64,000 nucleotides of DNA from Pseudobacteroides sp. (GCF_036567765.1 NZ_DATCTU010000091.1:62001-126000), one strand, 5' to 3'. Counted from the stretch's first letter, positions 1-8,691 are shown. The notes: generated by a model not told the origin, from the letters alone. Made by a program: numbers and translations.

Positions 1-107
1 CAGTTGAAACTTACGATTTGGGTATGCATAACGGCGATTTGATGCAGGCAGTAGCACTTTACAACATGGCAACAAACGGGGTGGAAATTGTAGGAGGTGT
101 AGAATAA
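1..107 (+). CDS. C-terminal 34 codons of an unidentified upstream gene
   Basis: An open frame enters the window (first full codon at position 3) and stops with TAA at 105-107, directly abutting the pncB start at 108. The visible tail ends in the residues VEIVGGVE. It is too short to identify. By position a nicotinamidase/isochorismatase-type hydrolase would make sense next to pncB, but this is only a guess. The ribosome binding site for pncB (taggaggtg, 91-99) lies inside its last codons, so the two genes are probably co-transcribed and translationally coupled. Confidence 0.6.
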   Translation, partial: VETYDLGMHNGDLMQAVALYNMATNGVEIVGGVE

Positions 108-1547
108 ATGAATAAAATGAATTTGACCATGCTGACTGATTTCTATGAGCTTACAATGGCAAACGGTTATTTTGAAAACGGATTAAAGGATAAAATCGCT
201 TACTTTGATATGTTTTTCCGCAAGATCCCAGATAACGGCGGTTTTGCCATTATGGCAGGTGTTCAGCAGCTGATAGAATATATAAAAAATCTCAGGTTTG
301 AAGAAAAGGATATAGATTACTTAAGGAGCAAGAAGCTCTTTAACGAACAGTTCCTTCAGTATCTAAAAAACTTTAAATTCAGCTGTGATGTATGGGCCAT
401 ACCTGAAGGAACTCCCATATTTCCCAATGAGCCCATTATAACAGTAAGAGGCCCTGTAATAGAGGCACAATTCATCGAGACAATGGTGCTTCTTACAATA
501 AACCACCAAAGCCTCATAGCAACAAAGGCCAATAGAATTGTTAGGGCTGCGGGCGGCAGGGATGTAATGGAGTTTGGTGCAAGAAGGGCTCAGGGTTATG
601 ACGGTGCAATCTATGGGGCAAGGGCTGCGTATATCGGCGGATGTGTAGGAACTGCATGCACCATAGGAGAAAGTGAGTTTGACATACCTGTAATAGGAAC
701 AATGGCTCACAGTTGGATTCAGATGTTCCCAAGTGAACTGGAAGCTTTTAGGGCATATGCAAGGACATATCCTGGCAGCTGTACATTCCTTGTTGACACA
801 TACAACGTGTTAAAGTCAGGTATACCAAATGCAATAAAGGTATTTAATGAAGAGGTTGTTCCAAAGGGCTTTAGGCCTAAAGGCGTCAGAATAGACTCGG
901 GAGATATCACATACTTATCAAAGGAAGCTAGGAAGATGCTTGATGCAGCGGGATTCCAAGATTGCAGGATTGTGGCCTCCAATTCACTTGACGAGTACAT
1001 TATAAGAGATATTTTGTTGCAAGGGGCACAGGTGGACCTTTTTGGAGTGGGCGAAAGGCTTATAACGTCAAAGTCGGAGCCGGTTTTTGGTGGAGTATAT
1101 AAGCTTGTAGCCGTAGATGATAACGGTAAAATCCAGCCAAAGATAAAGCTTAGTGAAAATGTAGGCAAAATCACCAATCCAGGGTTTAAACATACATGGA
1201 GGCTGTTTGACAAAGATACTGGAAAGGCTATTGCCGATGTATTAACCGGCGTAGATGAAACAATAGATGAGAATATGCCCTACGAATTGTTTGACCCTGA
1301 ATACACATGGAAAAGGAAAATAGTTACCAGTTTTAGAGCTGAAAAGCTTCTGGTGAAGATATTTGATAAAGGGGTATGTGTGTATGAAAGCCCCAAATTA
1401 AAAGATATAAAGGAATATTGTAAAGAACAGGTGGATACCCTTTGGGATGAGGTGAAAAGGTTTGAGAACCCTCACAAGTACTATGTGGACTTGTCAAAGC
1501 CTTTATGGGAAATGAAGCAAAGACTTCTCGAAGAGTATTCGGTTTGA
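108..1547 (+). CDS. pncB: Nicotinate phosphoribosyltransferase
   Basis: Makes nicotinate mononucleotide from nicotinate and PRPP with ATP hydrolysis, the entry step of the Preiss-Handler NAD salvage route in the cytoplasm. The 479-residue length is normal for the clostridial family. The N-terminus MNKMNLTMLTDFYELTMANG is typical, the GARRAQG phosphoribosyl-binding region lies near residues 157-163, and a RIDSGD motif lies near 261-266. The ATG sits 8-9 nt after a strong taggaggtg site; a second in-frame ATG three codons later is less well placed. The gene is followed after 19 nt by kptA, an NAD+-consuming enzyme, so this transcription unit couples NAD supply to NAD-dependent RNA repair. Confidence 0.95.
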   Translation: MNKMNLTMLTDFYELTMANGYFENGLKDKIAYFDMFFRKIPDNGGFAIMAGVQQLIEYIKNLRFEEKDIDYLRSKKLFNEQFLQYLKNFKFSCDVWAIPEGTPIFPNEPIITVRGPVIEAQFIETMVLLTINHQSLIATKANRIVRAAGGRDVMEFGARRAQGYDGAIYGARAAYIGGCVGTACTIGESEFDIPVIGTMAHSWIQMFPSELEAFRAYARTYPGSCTFLVDTYNVLKSGIPNAIKVFNEEVVPKGFRPKGVRIDSGDITYLSKEARKMLDAAGFQDCRIVASNSLDEYIIRDILLQGAQVDLFGVGERLITSKSEPVFGGVYKLVAVDDNGKIQPKIKLSENVGKITNPGFKHTWRLFDKDTGKAIADVLTGVDETIDENMPYELFDPEYTWKRKIVTSFRAEKLLVKIFDKGVCVYESPKLKDIKEYCKEQVDTLWDEVKRFENPHKYYVDLSKPLWEMKQRLLEEYSV

Positions 1548-1566
1548 TTAGAGAGAAGGTATAAAA

Positions 1567-2103
1567 ATGAATTATGTTGGGTTAAGTAAGGAAATTTCGT
1601 ACGCTTTAAGGCATGCACCTTGGGAGTATGAACTGGAAATGGATGAAAACGGAGCAGTAGATGTACAGCAGCTTATTGCATCATTAAGAGAAGATAGGAA
1701 ATGGAAGCATGTTACCCTTGAAGACATAGCAAAGTCTATGGAAGTGTCGGATAAAAAACGATTTGAGATAAGGGATGGAAAGATTAGGGCTCTTTATGGG
1801 CATTCAATACCCCAAAAAATAATAAAGGAACCTGAGGAACCACCGGAAATACTGTATCATGGAACAGCAAGGCGATTTCTTGATTCCATAATGAAAGAAG
1901 GGCTGTCACCCAGAGGCAGGCAGTACGTTCATCTTTCATCCGATACAGACACTGCATCACTGGTGGGTAAGAGAAGGGATATGGCTCCCGTGCTTCTAAA
2001 AATACATGCAAAAGAGGCCTGGCTTCAGGGTGTTAAGTTTTACCACGGAAATGAAACTATTTGGCTTGCTGACATTATTGATAAAAAATATATTGAAGTG
2101 TGA
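1567..2103 (+). CDS. kptA: RNA 2'-phosphotransferase (Tpt1/KptA family)
   Basis: Removes an internal RNA 2'-phosphate by transferring it to NAD+, giving ADP-ribose 1'',2''-cyclic phosphate and nicotinamide. Length (178 aa) and motifs match the family: an N-terminal winged-helix lobe with LSKEISYALRHAP (R15, H16), then ALYGHS with H79, then the NAD-binding lobe with YHGT at 97-100 and SPRGRQYVHLS at 114-124. These carry the Arg-His-Arg-Arg residues expected for catalysis. It lies 19 nt after pncB. Bacteria have no canonical tRNA-splicing source of 2'-phosphates; substrates may be ends sealed by fungal/plant-type ligation or RNA carrying damage marks. The ADP-ribose processing genes at 18-23 kb make a functional link plausible. 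Confidence 0.93.
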   Translation: MNYVGLSKEISYALRHAPWEYELEMDENGAVDVQQLIASLREDRKWKHVTLEDIAKSMEVSDKKRFEIRDGKIRALYGHSIPQKIIKEPEEPPEILYHGTARRFLDSIMKEGLSPRGRQYVHLSSDTDTASLVGKRRDMAPVLLKIHAKEAWLQGVKFYHGNETIWLADIIDKKYIEV

Positions 2104-2167
2104 TTTTGTATTAAAGATGGCGAGATAGGTAAACAATAATATATATTAAGACAGAAAAGGATTGTTT

Positions 2168-3343
2168 ATGGACAAATATTTTGTTGACCTGCACGTTCAT
2201 ATAGGCCGTTCATCAAGCGGAAAAGAGATAAAGAAAGCAACAGCTAATAATTTAACCTTTGAAAACATTGCACATGACTCCTTAAGAAAAGGGATCAACA
2301 TAATAGGTGTTGTTGATTGTATTTCTCCTTATGTACTTGAGGATATTGATGAAATGATTGATAGGAAAGAGCTGTATGAGCAGCCTGAGGGAGGCTTTAA
2401 GTACAGGGAAAAGCAGTGTATAATACCCGGTGCCGAGATAGAGACTCATGAAAGGCACGGGTGCAGTGCACATTCTCTTTGTTTCTTTTCTACACTGAAG
2501 CAAATAAAGGCCTTTTCAGCGGAAATGAGTAAGCACATGAAAAACATAAGACACTCAAGCCTGATGAGCAGGCTTACCGGACAGGAACTTTTCGATATCG
2601 TGGATGATATGGGAGGGTTCCTGATTCCTGCTCATGCCTTTACGCCCCATAAGAGCTTTTATGGCAATTGCTGCAGCTCGCTTCACGAGATATTCGACGA
2701 CAAATCTTTTGCAAAAATATTTACGGTTGAATTGGGTTTAAGTGCAGACACAGCTATGGCAAGTCACTTGAGTGAGCTTGATGGAAAAACATTTATAAGC
2801 AATTCTGATGCTCATTCTCTACCTAAGATGGGTAGGGAATACAACATCTTTGAGATGATGGATGCCAACTTTAATGAGGTGTTAATGGCATTAAGAAACC
2901 AGGATGGAAGAAGAATTGCCGCTAATTACGGTTTAAATCCACTGCTTGGAAAATATCACCGTACATTCTGTGATGTTTGTGAAAAGGTGGTAGAGGGTAC
3001 TCCGCCTGTTTTAAAGTGTCCTGTATCTGATAGGCATGCTGTAGTGGTAGGTGTCCGGGACAGGCTTGAGCTTATCCGAGATAGAGATTTGCCTCAAATG
3101 GATAGCAGACCGCCATATATATACCAGGTGCCATTGGAGTTTTTACCAAAGGTAGGGCCTAAAACCATTGACAGATTGGTTGACAGGTTTGGGAGCGAAA
3201 TGAAGGTATTGCATGATGTAAGCTTTGAAGAGCTTTCGGAGGTTGTGAAAGATGACATTGCACGAAACATTGTGCTGGCGAGGGAAGGTAAAATAGGGAT
3301 AGAGGTCGGAGGCGGTGGTGTATATGGCAAAATTGAGATATAA
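2168..3343 (+). CDS. PHP-domain DNA nuclease, Endonuclease Q-like (TIGR00375 family)
   Basis: EndoQ-type enzymes cut DNA 5' of deaminated bases. The N-terminal PHP metal site is visible as DLHVHIG, VVDC, GAEIETHERHG, PAHAF and SNSDAHS. After it comes a metal-binding segment with CDVC near residues 271-274 and KCPVSDRH near 290, then a C-terminal helix-hairpin-helix (LPKVGPKTIDRLVDRFG). The fourth zinc ligand usually seen as CPxC is not a cysteine here and may be replaced by His. ATG at 2168 is preferred over an in-frame TTG at 2162 because an agaaaagg ribosome site ends 7 nt before it. Members are often mislabelled as UvrD helicases. Deaminated-base cleavage is inferred from family. Confidence 0.82.
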   Translation: MDKYFVDLHVHIGRSSSGKEIKKATANNLTFENIAHDSLRKGINIIGVVDCISPYVLEDIDEMIDRKELYEQPEGGFKYREKQCIIPGAEIETHERHGCSAHSLCFFSTLKQIKAFSAEMSKHMKNIRHSSLMSRLTGQELFDIVDDMGGFLIPAHAFTPHKSFYGNCCSSLHEIFDDKSFAKIFTVELGLSADTAMASHLSELDGKTFISNSDAHSLPKMGREYNIFEMMDANFNEVLMALRNQDGRRIAANYGLNPLLGKYHRTFCDVCEKVVEGTPPVLKCPVSDRHAVVVGVRDRLELIRDRDLPQMDSRPPYIYQVPLEFLPKVGPKTIDRLVDRFGSEMKVLHDVSFEELSEVVKDDIARNIVLAREGKIGIEVGGGGVYGKIEI

Positions 3344-3368
3344 ATATGGGTAAATATGGTGATATGCG

Positions 3369-3397
3369 TTGACAATGGTTGGAATCAGCAATATAAT
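3369..3397 (+). promoter_or_regulatory. Consensus sigma-A promoter for the leader-ORF/rsgA unit
   Basis: TTGACA at 3369-3374, a 17-nt spacer and TATAAT at 3392-3397: both hexamers are perfect and the spacing is optimal. It lies just downstream of the EndoQ-like gene and reads into the 11-codon ORF at 3460. A constitutive, very strong start would suit a system controlled by downstream attenuation. Confidence 0.8.
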
Positions 3398-3459
3398 ATT
3401 ATTGTATGGAATAAAGATTGATTGAATCTATAAAAATAAACACGAAAGGAGTTGTTTTA

Positions 3460-3495
3460 ATGTCTGTAAAAAATGCCGAGGTGGTTTTTAACTAA
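3460..3495 (+). CDS. 11-residue leader peptide MSVKNAEVVFN (copy 1)
   Basis: ATG at 3460 follows a strong gaaaggag site (3443-3450), and the frame runs 11 codons to TAA. It lies in the leader produced by the promoter at 3369 and is followed by about 105 nt that can fold (GTTGACACGA near 3515-3524 can pair with TCGTGTAAC near 3585-3593) and then a terminator. A second cassette on the minus strand at 16880-16915 encodes MTTINLEVLNI: same length, same N5, E7 and V8, same order of following elements. The matching architecture suggests translation of the peptide matters. No database family is recognised. Confidence 0.55.
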   Translation: MSVKNAEVVFN

Positions 3496-3602
3496 TTGAA
3501 TACCGGCAGAGGTTGACACGAATGCCTGTCTAGGATTAGGCTTTTTGGTGTTACCTGTGCAGCTTCTTTCGAGCAACCTGAATCGTGTAACAAAAATAAG
3601 CA

Positions 3603-3629
3603 GCACGCAATTGGTAGCGTGTTTTTTTT
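3603..3629 (+). terminator. Intrinsic terminator T1 of leader cassette 1
   Basis: CACGC (3604-3608) pairs with GCGTG (3617-3621) and is followed by eight T. The stem is short but the T-run is complete. It would stop transcription from the promoter at 3369 before rsgA unless it is bypassed. Confidence 0.65.
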
Positions 3630-3630
3630 A

Positions 3631-3715
3631 TGTCTAAGAATTATGGTGCATACTGCACCACATTTCTCACGACAACAACCAAGGTTGCAAAATCACTTCG
3701 TGATTTTGTTAATGC
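3631..3715 (+). repeat. Dispersed two-hairpin repeat (REP-like), full copy
   Basis: Two palindromes in a row: hairpin A around TGGTGCA-tac-TGCACCA (3644-3660), bounded by TGTCTAAGAA and TTTCTCACGACAAC, and hairpin B CAAAATCAC-ttc-GTGATTTTG (about 3688-3708). Related copies are at 16397-16484, 16657-16744, 49266-49296 (A only), 58263-58290 (B only) and 63448-63505. It encodes no protein. It lies between terminators T1 and T2 of the leader cassette, as in the minus-strand cassette. Confidence 0.7.
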
Positions 3716-3743
3716 TTTTTAATTGTTACAAAATATTGGCAAA

Positions 3744-3780
3744 ATACCGCAGGTGGTCGACATCTGCGGTATTTTTATAT
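3744..3780 (+). terminator. Intrinsic terminator T2 upstream of the rsgA unit
   Basis: ATACCGCAG (3744-3752) pairs perfectly with CTGCGGTAT (3764-3772), followed by TTTTTATAT. A matching hairpin with the same ATACCG/CGGTAT arms is found at 16577-16610 in front of rtcB. Both lie after a REP-like repeat, so the two cassettes share the order promoter, leader ORF, T1, repeat, T2. Confidence 0.75.
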
Positions 3781-3821
3781 CTATGGAAGAGCTAAAACTA
3801 TAAAAAATGGAGTGATGAAGT

Positions 3822-3974
3822 ATGAAAAAAATGAAGAACACTTTTGATTATATGAAGGAAATACGCGGGAGTTGGGTGATAAATCCCAGAACCAGAATAC
3901 AGGATAACAATATGAAAAACAAAAAGAAACGCAGGCAGGATGAAAAGAGAATGATAAAGGATGGATTGGATTAA
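3822..3974 (+). CDS. Small basic protein of unknown function (50 aa) overlapping rsgA
   Basis: ATG at 3822 follows an atggagtgatg ribosome site, and its TAA (3972-3974) shares its last base with the rsgA ATG, a TAATG arrangement typical of translational coupling. The protein is strongly basic towards the C-terminus (MKNKKKRRQDEKRM), with no membrane segment. The Lys/Arg-rich tail would suit RNA or ribosome contact, consistent with its position before a 30S maturation GTPase, but no family is recognised. Confidence 0.6.
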   Translation: MKKMKNTFDYMKEIRGSWVINPRTRIQDNNMKNKKKRRQDEKRMIKDGLD

Positions 3975-5023
3975 TGAGTATAATAGATTATGGATGGGAC
4001 GAATATTTTTATACTGAATATAATGAAAAACTGGAACAAGGCATGTTTCCGGCCAGGATAATTGCAGATTACGGTCAAACTCTTCGGGCAGCCACCGATT
4101 CAGGCGAAATACTGATCCAAAGGCCGCTAAATAAAAATGGTGACGGCATGCAGATTGCTGTTGGAGACTGGCTGCTGGTACAATATGACAATAATGCTAA
4201 AGCGAATCTCATATGTACTGTACTAAAAAGAAAAACCAAGTTTTCCAGGGCTGCAGCAGGGATAGAGGTCAGAGAACAGATTGTGGCATCAAATGTTGAT
4301 ATTGTATTTCTTATACAATCGTTAAACAGGGATTTTAATATGAAAAGGCTTGAGAGGTATATGATAGCAGCCTGGGATAGCGGGGCCATACCTGTTGTTG
4401 TGCTTACAAAAGCAGACTTATGTGATGATGTGGAAAGCAAAAAAGCAATTGTATATGAAACTACCCCGGGAGTAGAGGTTCATGCAATCAGCTGTGTAAC
4501 GGGAGAGGGAATTGAGGAAATCAGAAAATACTTTACTAAGGGAAAAACAATAGCACTGCTGGGATCTTCAGGTGTAGGCAAATCTACTTTTGTTAACCTT
4601 CTGGCTGGTGAAGAACTGCTTAAAACTCAGGGAATAAGGGAGGATGACAGCAAGGGAAGGCATACAACAACACATAGGGAGCTGCTTTTATTGCCGGACG
4701 GCGGGGTTGTAATGGATACACCAGGGATGAGATCACTGCTTCCATGGGAAGCAGATGAAGGTATGGAAATTATGTTCGGGGATGTTGAAGAAATAGCAGG
4801 GTCTTGCCGTTTTCATGACTGCAGCCATGGAAATGAGCCGGGATGTGCTGTGAGGGAAGCTTTGGAATCGGGTAGACTTGAAGAGAGAAGGTGGAAATCA
4901 TGGCTCAAGCTCCAAAAGGAAATGGCTCACCTTGAGGCCAAGAAGGAAGGTAAGTTAAGGTTTAAGGAGAAACAAGCAGGAAGGCATTTTGCAAAGTTTC
5001 AGAAGGAACTCAGGAAGCATTAA
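3974..5023 (+). CDS. rsgA: Ribosome small-subunit biogenesis GTPase RsgA
   Basis: RsgA (YjeQ) is a circularly permuted GTPase that acts late in 30S assembly and probes the decoding centre. The 349-aa protein has an N-terminal OB fold (about 20-90), then the GTPase motifs in permuted order: G4 TKAD (145-148), G5 SCVTGEG (173-179), G1 GSSGVGKST (197-205) and G3 DTPGM (248-252). The zinc-binding segment follows with C278, C283, H285 and C291. It ends in a basic helix. The start overlaps the stop of the preceding 50-aa ORF. Transcription appears to pass through a leader ORF and two terminators (3460-3780). Confidence 0.95.
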   Translation: MSIIDYGWDEYFYTEYNEKLEQGMFPARIIADYGQTLRAATDSGEILIQRPLNKNGDGMQIAVGDWLLVQYDNNAKANLICTVLKRKTKFSRAAAGIEVREQIVASNVDIVFLIQSLNRDFNMKRLERYMIAAWDSGAIPVVVLTKADLCDDVESKKAIVYETTPGVEVHAISCVTGEGIEEIRKYFTKGKTIALLGSSGVGKSTFVNLLAGEELLKTQGIREDDSKGRHTTTHRELLLLPDGGVVMDTPGMRSLLPWEADEGMEIMFGDVEEIAGSCRFHDCSHGNEPGCAVREALESGRLEERRWKSWLKLQKEMAHLEAKKEGKLRFKEKQAGRHFAKFQKELRKH

Positions 5024-5041
5024 AGTTAAACTAAAACTCTA

Positions 5042-5091
5042 TTTTGCAAATATGGTGTCTATATGATGTAAGAGGCACCATATTTGCAAAA
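5042..5091. terminator. Strong inverted repeat after rsgA
   Basis: TTTTGCAAATATGGTG (5042-5057) is the exact reverse complement of CACCATATTTGCAAAA (5076-5091), a 16-bp stem with an 18-nt loop. No long T-run follows, so it may be a weak terminator or RNA-stabilising hairpin. The rest of the gap to the next gene (5092-5384) is AT-rich; apart from a degenerate stretch resembling the dispersed repeat near 5288-5310 nothing else was seen. Confidence 0.5.
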
Positions 5092-5384
5092 CAGTTTGTT
5101 TATCTATAAGAAACTATGATATAATGATCACAATGTTAATTAAAATGTTTAGGCATTTTGATTTGATCAAAAAATGAGTTTTATGATACCTATAATGTGG
5201 TAAGAATATCTTGAAAACATTCCAAATTATAATTAAGATTTTCAATGAAGAAACCTTTTATTAAGGCTTTTTTTAATGTTTAGAGAGATTGCAAAATCAC
5301 ATATAAATTTTGTTTTTAACTTGTAATCATGTAATTATTAGCATTGTTGCGTTACTATATAATATTAGATGGGGTGGCATGGAA

Positions 5385-6761
5385 ATGAAAGTAAACATTA
5401 CTGAAACGGTGTTAAGGGATGCGAATCAATCTCTTATAGCTACAAGGATGCCATATAGTGATTTTGAAGGTATTCTTGAAAAAATGGATGAGGTTGGTTA
5501 TTATTCTATTGAATGTTGGGGAGGAGCCACTTTTGACTCCTGCTTGAGGTACCTCGCTGAAGATCCCTGGGAGAGGCTTAGGAAGCTGAAATCCAAGCTA
5601 AAAAAAACAAAGCTTCAGATGCTTCTAAGGGGACAGAACATATTGGGATATAAGCACTATCCGGATGATGTAGTAAGAAAGTTTGTGTCCTGTTCAATAA
5701 AAAACGGGATGGACATACTGAGAATTTTTGATGCTCTAAACGATTTTAGAAATATTGAAGTAGCAGTCGATGAGACTCTAAAATGCGGTGGGCATGCACA
5801 AGGAACCATCTCCTACACAACAAGCCCTATTCATAACCTTGAAAACTATGTACAGCTTGGCAAACAGTTGGAAGGTATGGGTGTGAATTCCATATGTGTC
5901 AAGGATATGGCAGGAATAATGGGTCCTCAGGAAGCTTATGACCTTATAAAGGCACTTAAAAGCAAGGTTAAAAAGCCTGTTTTTCTCCATACACATTCTA
6001 CCACAGGCCTTGCACCTATCACTTATATCAAGGCTATTGAAGCCGGATGTGACGGTATTGATACTGCTATTTCAACTTTTTCAGGCGGAACTTCCCAGCC
6101 GGCTACCGAAACACTCAATTATGCATTGAATCAAATAGGATATCAGACGGGCTTAAAAAGTGATATGTTAAAGACAATCAATGACTTCTTCAGGCCGGTC
6201 AAGGATAAATTTATTGCATCAGGGGTACTGGACACATATGTTCTTGGTACAGAAACAGATGCTTTGGTTTACCAGATACCTGGAGGAATGCTGTCAAACC
6301 TTATAGCACAGTTGAAACAGCAAAATGCACTGGATAGACTGGATGAGGTTTTGCAGGAAACTCCGAGGGTGAGGAAGGATCTAGGTTATCCGCCCCTTGT
6401 CACACCTATGAGTCAGATGGTAGGCGTACAGGCCGCTACAAATGTACTTCTAGGTGAGAGGTACAAGGCAATTTCCAAGGAAGTCAAGTCATATGTAAGG
6501 GGTGAATACGGCAAAGCACCCGGGGAGGTAGATCCGGAACTTGTCAAAAAGGTTTTGGGTGATGAAAAGCCAATTACTAAAAGGTTCGCAGACACATTGG
6601 CTCCTGAATTCGATAAAATCAAAAAAGAGCTTAGAGGTATGTGTAAAACAGATGAAGACGTGCTTTCATATATAATTTTCCCTCAGATAGCTGAAAAATT
6701 CTTTAAAGAAAAAGAAGAGAAAACAGCAACCAGGGTTTCTTATTCTATTCAAAAGGTGTAA
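5385..6761 (+). CDS. oadA: Oxaloacetate decarboxylase alpha chain / carboxyltransferase subunit
   Basis: Carboxyltransferase that moves CO2 from a carboxylic acid (oxaloacetate is likeliest) onto biotin, the first half-reaction of a membrane Na+ pump. The protein begins MKVNITETVLRDANQSLIAT and has the HMGL-type TIM barrel with RDANQSL, FDALND, CVKDMAG and HTHSTTGLA, then a conserved PYC_OADA C-terminal region. The biotin domain is absent and supplied by a separate gene at 7132. ATG at 5385 is chosen because ggggtgg ends 7 nt upstream; the in-frame ATG at 5379 is too close and longer versions run into an AT-rich leader. First gene of a four-gene operon. A methylmalonyl-CoA-type substrate cannot be excluded. 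Confidence 0.9.
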   Translation: MKVNITETVLRDANQSLIATRMPYSDFEGILEKMDEVGYYSIECWGGATFDSCLRYLAEDPWERLRKLKSKLKKTKLQMLLRGQNILGYKHYPDDVVRKFVSCSIKNGMDILRIFDALNDFRNIEVAVDETLKCGGHAQGTISYTTSPIHNLENYVQLGKQLEGMGVNSICVKDMAGIMGPQEAYDLIKALKSKVKKPVFLHTHSTTGLAPITYIKAIEAGCDGIDTAISTFSGGTSQPATETLNYALNQIGYQTGLKSDMLKTINDFFRPVKDKFIASGVLDTYVLGTETDALVYQIPGGMLSNLIAQLKQQNALDRLDEVLQETPRVRKDLGYPPLVTPMSQMVGVQAATNVLLGERYKAISKEVKSYVRGEYGKAPGEVDPELVKKVLGDEKPITKRFADTLAPEFDKIKKELRGMCKTDEDVLSYIIFPQIAEKFFKEKEEKTATRVSYSIQKV

Positions 6762-6774
6762 AGGGTGGGTGCAA

Positions 6775-7101
6775 ATGACTTTAACAGACAGCTTATTGGT
6801 TTCGTTATTTGGGATAGGTGTGGTATTTGCAGTCTTAATATTCTTAAGCTTTTTTATTAAGCTTCAGTCTGCTGCTGTAAATTTTATTGCAAACAAAAAT
6901 ACTGCAGCTATTAAAGAAGAAATAAAAGCACAGGAAGTTATGGGTGAGCAGGCTGACAACGATACAGGCTGGACTTCAGGAGAATTAAAGCTTATGGGTG
7001 TTGATGAAAAAACTGCGGCTATGATCATGGCTATTGTCAGTGATGAATCGAAGATACCTTTATCGGAGCTTCAGTTTAAATCTATTCGTGCATTGGATTA
7101 A
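6775..7101 (+). CDS. oadG: Sodium pump decarboxylase gamma subunit
   Basis: A 108-aa protein with one N-terminal transmembrane helix (about residues 5-28, LLVSLFGIGVVFAVLIFLSF) and a polar tail, matching OadG, which anchors the carboxyltransferase and biotin carrier to the membrane beta subunit. ATG at 6775 follows agggtggg; an in-frame GTG at 6769 overlaps that site and is less likely. It lies 13 nt after oadA and 30 nt before the biotin carrier gene. Confidence 0.85.
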   Translation: MTLTDSLLVSLFGIGVVFAVLIFLSFFIKLQSAAVNFIANKNTAAIKEEIKAQEVMGEQADNDTGWTSGELKLMGVDEKTAAMIMAIVSDESKIPLSELQFKSIRALD

Positions 7102-7131
7102 TGAATTAATATAACAGGAGAGTTGAATAAA

Positions 7132-7533
7132 ATGAAATATATAGTTACCATAAACGGAAAGAATTATGAGGTTGAGGTTGAAAGAGGTCATGCTACCATT
7201 GTCAAAACTACTGAAACGGCAGAAAAAGTATATGTATCACAGCCCGCAACAGTGCCTGCACAGCCTGTGACTCCTACACAAGCAACTTCAGCTACAAATC
7301 AGGTGACCTCAGGGGATGGGGAGCCTGTTAAATCTCCAATGCCGGGCATGATCCTTGATGTGAGAGTATCAGCAGGTGCAGCTGTTAAAAAGGGAGATAT
7401 TTTGTTTATACTTGAAGCTATGAAAATGGAAAATGAGATTACTGCACCGGAGAATGGGTTAATCACAGCTGTTTCAATTGCTAAAGGCACTTCTGTTTCC
7501 ACAGGTGATGTTCTTGCATTTTTGAAAACGTAA
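7132..7533 (+). CDS. Biotin carboxyl carrier protein of the decarboxylase pump
   Basis: A 133-aa protein with an N-terminal beta segment (KYIVTINGKNYEVEV), a Pro/Ala/Thr-rich swinging linker (about 36-62) and a C-terminal biotinyl domain with EAMKMENEI, placing the biotinylated lysine at about K98. It carries CO2 between OadA and the membrane subunit OadB. ATG at 7132 is preferred over the TTG at 7123 because an aggag site ends about 11 nt before it. Gene order alpha, gamma, biotin carrier, beta identifies the complex. Confidence 0.92.
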   Translation: MKYIVTINGKNYEVEVERGHATIVKTTETAEKVYVSQPATVPAQPVTPTQATSATNQVTSGDGEPVKSPMPGMILDVRVSAGAAVKKGDILFILEAMKMENEITAPENGLITAVSIAKGTSVSTGDVLAFLKT

Positions 7534-7548
7534 AGGAGGGGGAAAAAA

Positions 7549-8691
7549 GTGTCTTTTTCATTTATTGATACATTGGTTAAGATATGGAACGATTCAGGTT
7601 TCTCAGCCTTTACATGGCAGCAGGGCATTATGGTAGCGGTTGCTTGTGTATTGGTATACCTGGCTATAGGGAAAAAGTTTGAACCCTTGCTGCTGCTGCC
7701 CATAGCATTTGGGGTTTTATTGGCTAATTTGCCCCTTGCAGGGCTTATGAGTCCTGAAAGTGACGGTCAGCCTGGCGGTTTATTGTATTATTTGTATATG
7801 GGCGTAAAAAAGGGGATTTATCCTTCGCTTATTTTTCTTGGAGTTGGTGCGATGACTGACTTTGGCCCGCTGATTGCCAGACCTTCCAGTTTGCTTTTGG
7901 GAGCTGCGGCACAGCTAGGTATTTATATTGCATTTGTTATAGCCATATTGCTGGGATTTTCGCCCCAAGAAGCAGCATCAATAGGTATTATAGGAGGTGC
8001 TGACGGTCCAACAGCAATATTCCTTACGACAAAGCTTGCACCTGAGCTTTTGCCGGCGATTGCAATTGCAGCCTATTCATACATGGCATTGATCCCTATG
8101 ATCCAACCTCCGCTTATGAGGCTACTTACAACTAAAAAGGAAAGAGAAATCAAGATGGAGCAGCTTAGGGAAGTGTCCAAATTGGAGAGAGTAATATTCC
8201 CAATTGCGGTAACCATATTGGTTGTAATGCTGCTTCCGGCAGTTGCACCCCTTGTAGGTATGCTTATGCTGGGTAATCTCTTCAGAGAATCGGGTGTTGT
8301 TGAAAGGCTTTCAAATACAGCTCAAAATGCACTAATAAATATTGTTACAATATTCCTAGGAACAACCGTAGGAGCTACTGCAGTTGCTGAAAACTTTTTA
8401 AAGCCGGAGACGCTAAAAATTATAGCTCTAGGGCTCATGGCCTTTATGTTCAGCACAGTCGGCGGATTGCTGCTGGGTAAACTCATGTCCTTTATAACAG
8501 GCGGAAAGATAAATCCGCTTATAGGTTCTGCCGGTGTATCTGCTGTACCTATGGCAGCCAGAGTGTCCCAGGTTGAAGGGCAAAAAGCAAACCCCGCCAA
8601 CTTTCTATTGATGCATGCAATGGGGCCGAATGTTGCAGGTGTTATAGGATCAGCAGTTGCAGCGGGATTCCTTCTTGCCATGTTTGGCTAA
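7549..8691 (+). CDS. oadB: Na+-translocating decarboxylase beta subunit
   Basis: Integral membrane subunit (380 aa, many hydrophobic helices) that decarboxylates carboxybiotin and exports Na+. The conserved [13 protein letters not shown] segment near residues 146-158 contains the Asp needed for ion transport, and a second conserved region [18 protein letters not shown] lies near the C-terminus. GTG start at 7549 follows aggaggggg. Last gene of the operon, followed by a terminator hairpin at 8748. The pump would couple decarboxylation to a sodium gradient in fermentative metabolism. Confidence 0.93.
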   Translation: MSFSFIDTLVKIWNDSGFSAFTWQQGIMVAVACVLVYLAIGKKFEPLLLLPIAFGVLLANLPLAGLMSPESDGQPGGLLYYLYMGVKKGIYPSLIFLGVGAMTDFGPLIARPSSLLLGAAAQLGIYIAFVIAILLGFSPQEAASIGIIGGADGPTAIFLTTKLAPELLPAIAIAAYSYMALIPMIQPPLMRLLTTKKEREIKMEQLREVSKLERVIFPIAVTILVVMLLPAVAPLVGMLMLGNLFRESGVVERLSNTAQNALINIVTIFLGTTVGATAVAENFLKPETLKIIALGLMAFMFSTVGGLLLGKLMSFITGGKINPLIGSAGVSAVPMAARVSQVEGQKANPANFLLMHAMGPNVAGVIGSAVAAGFLLAMFG

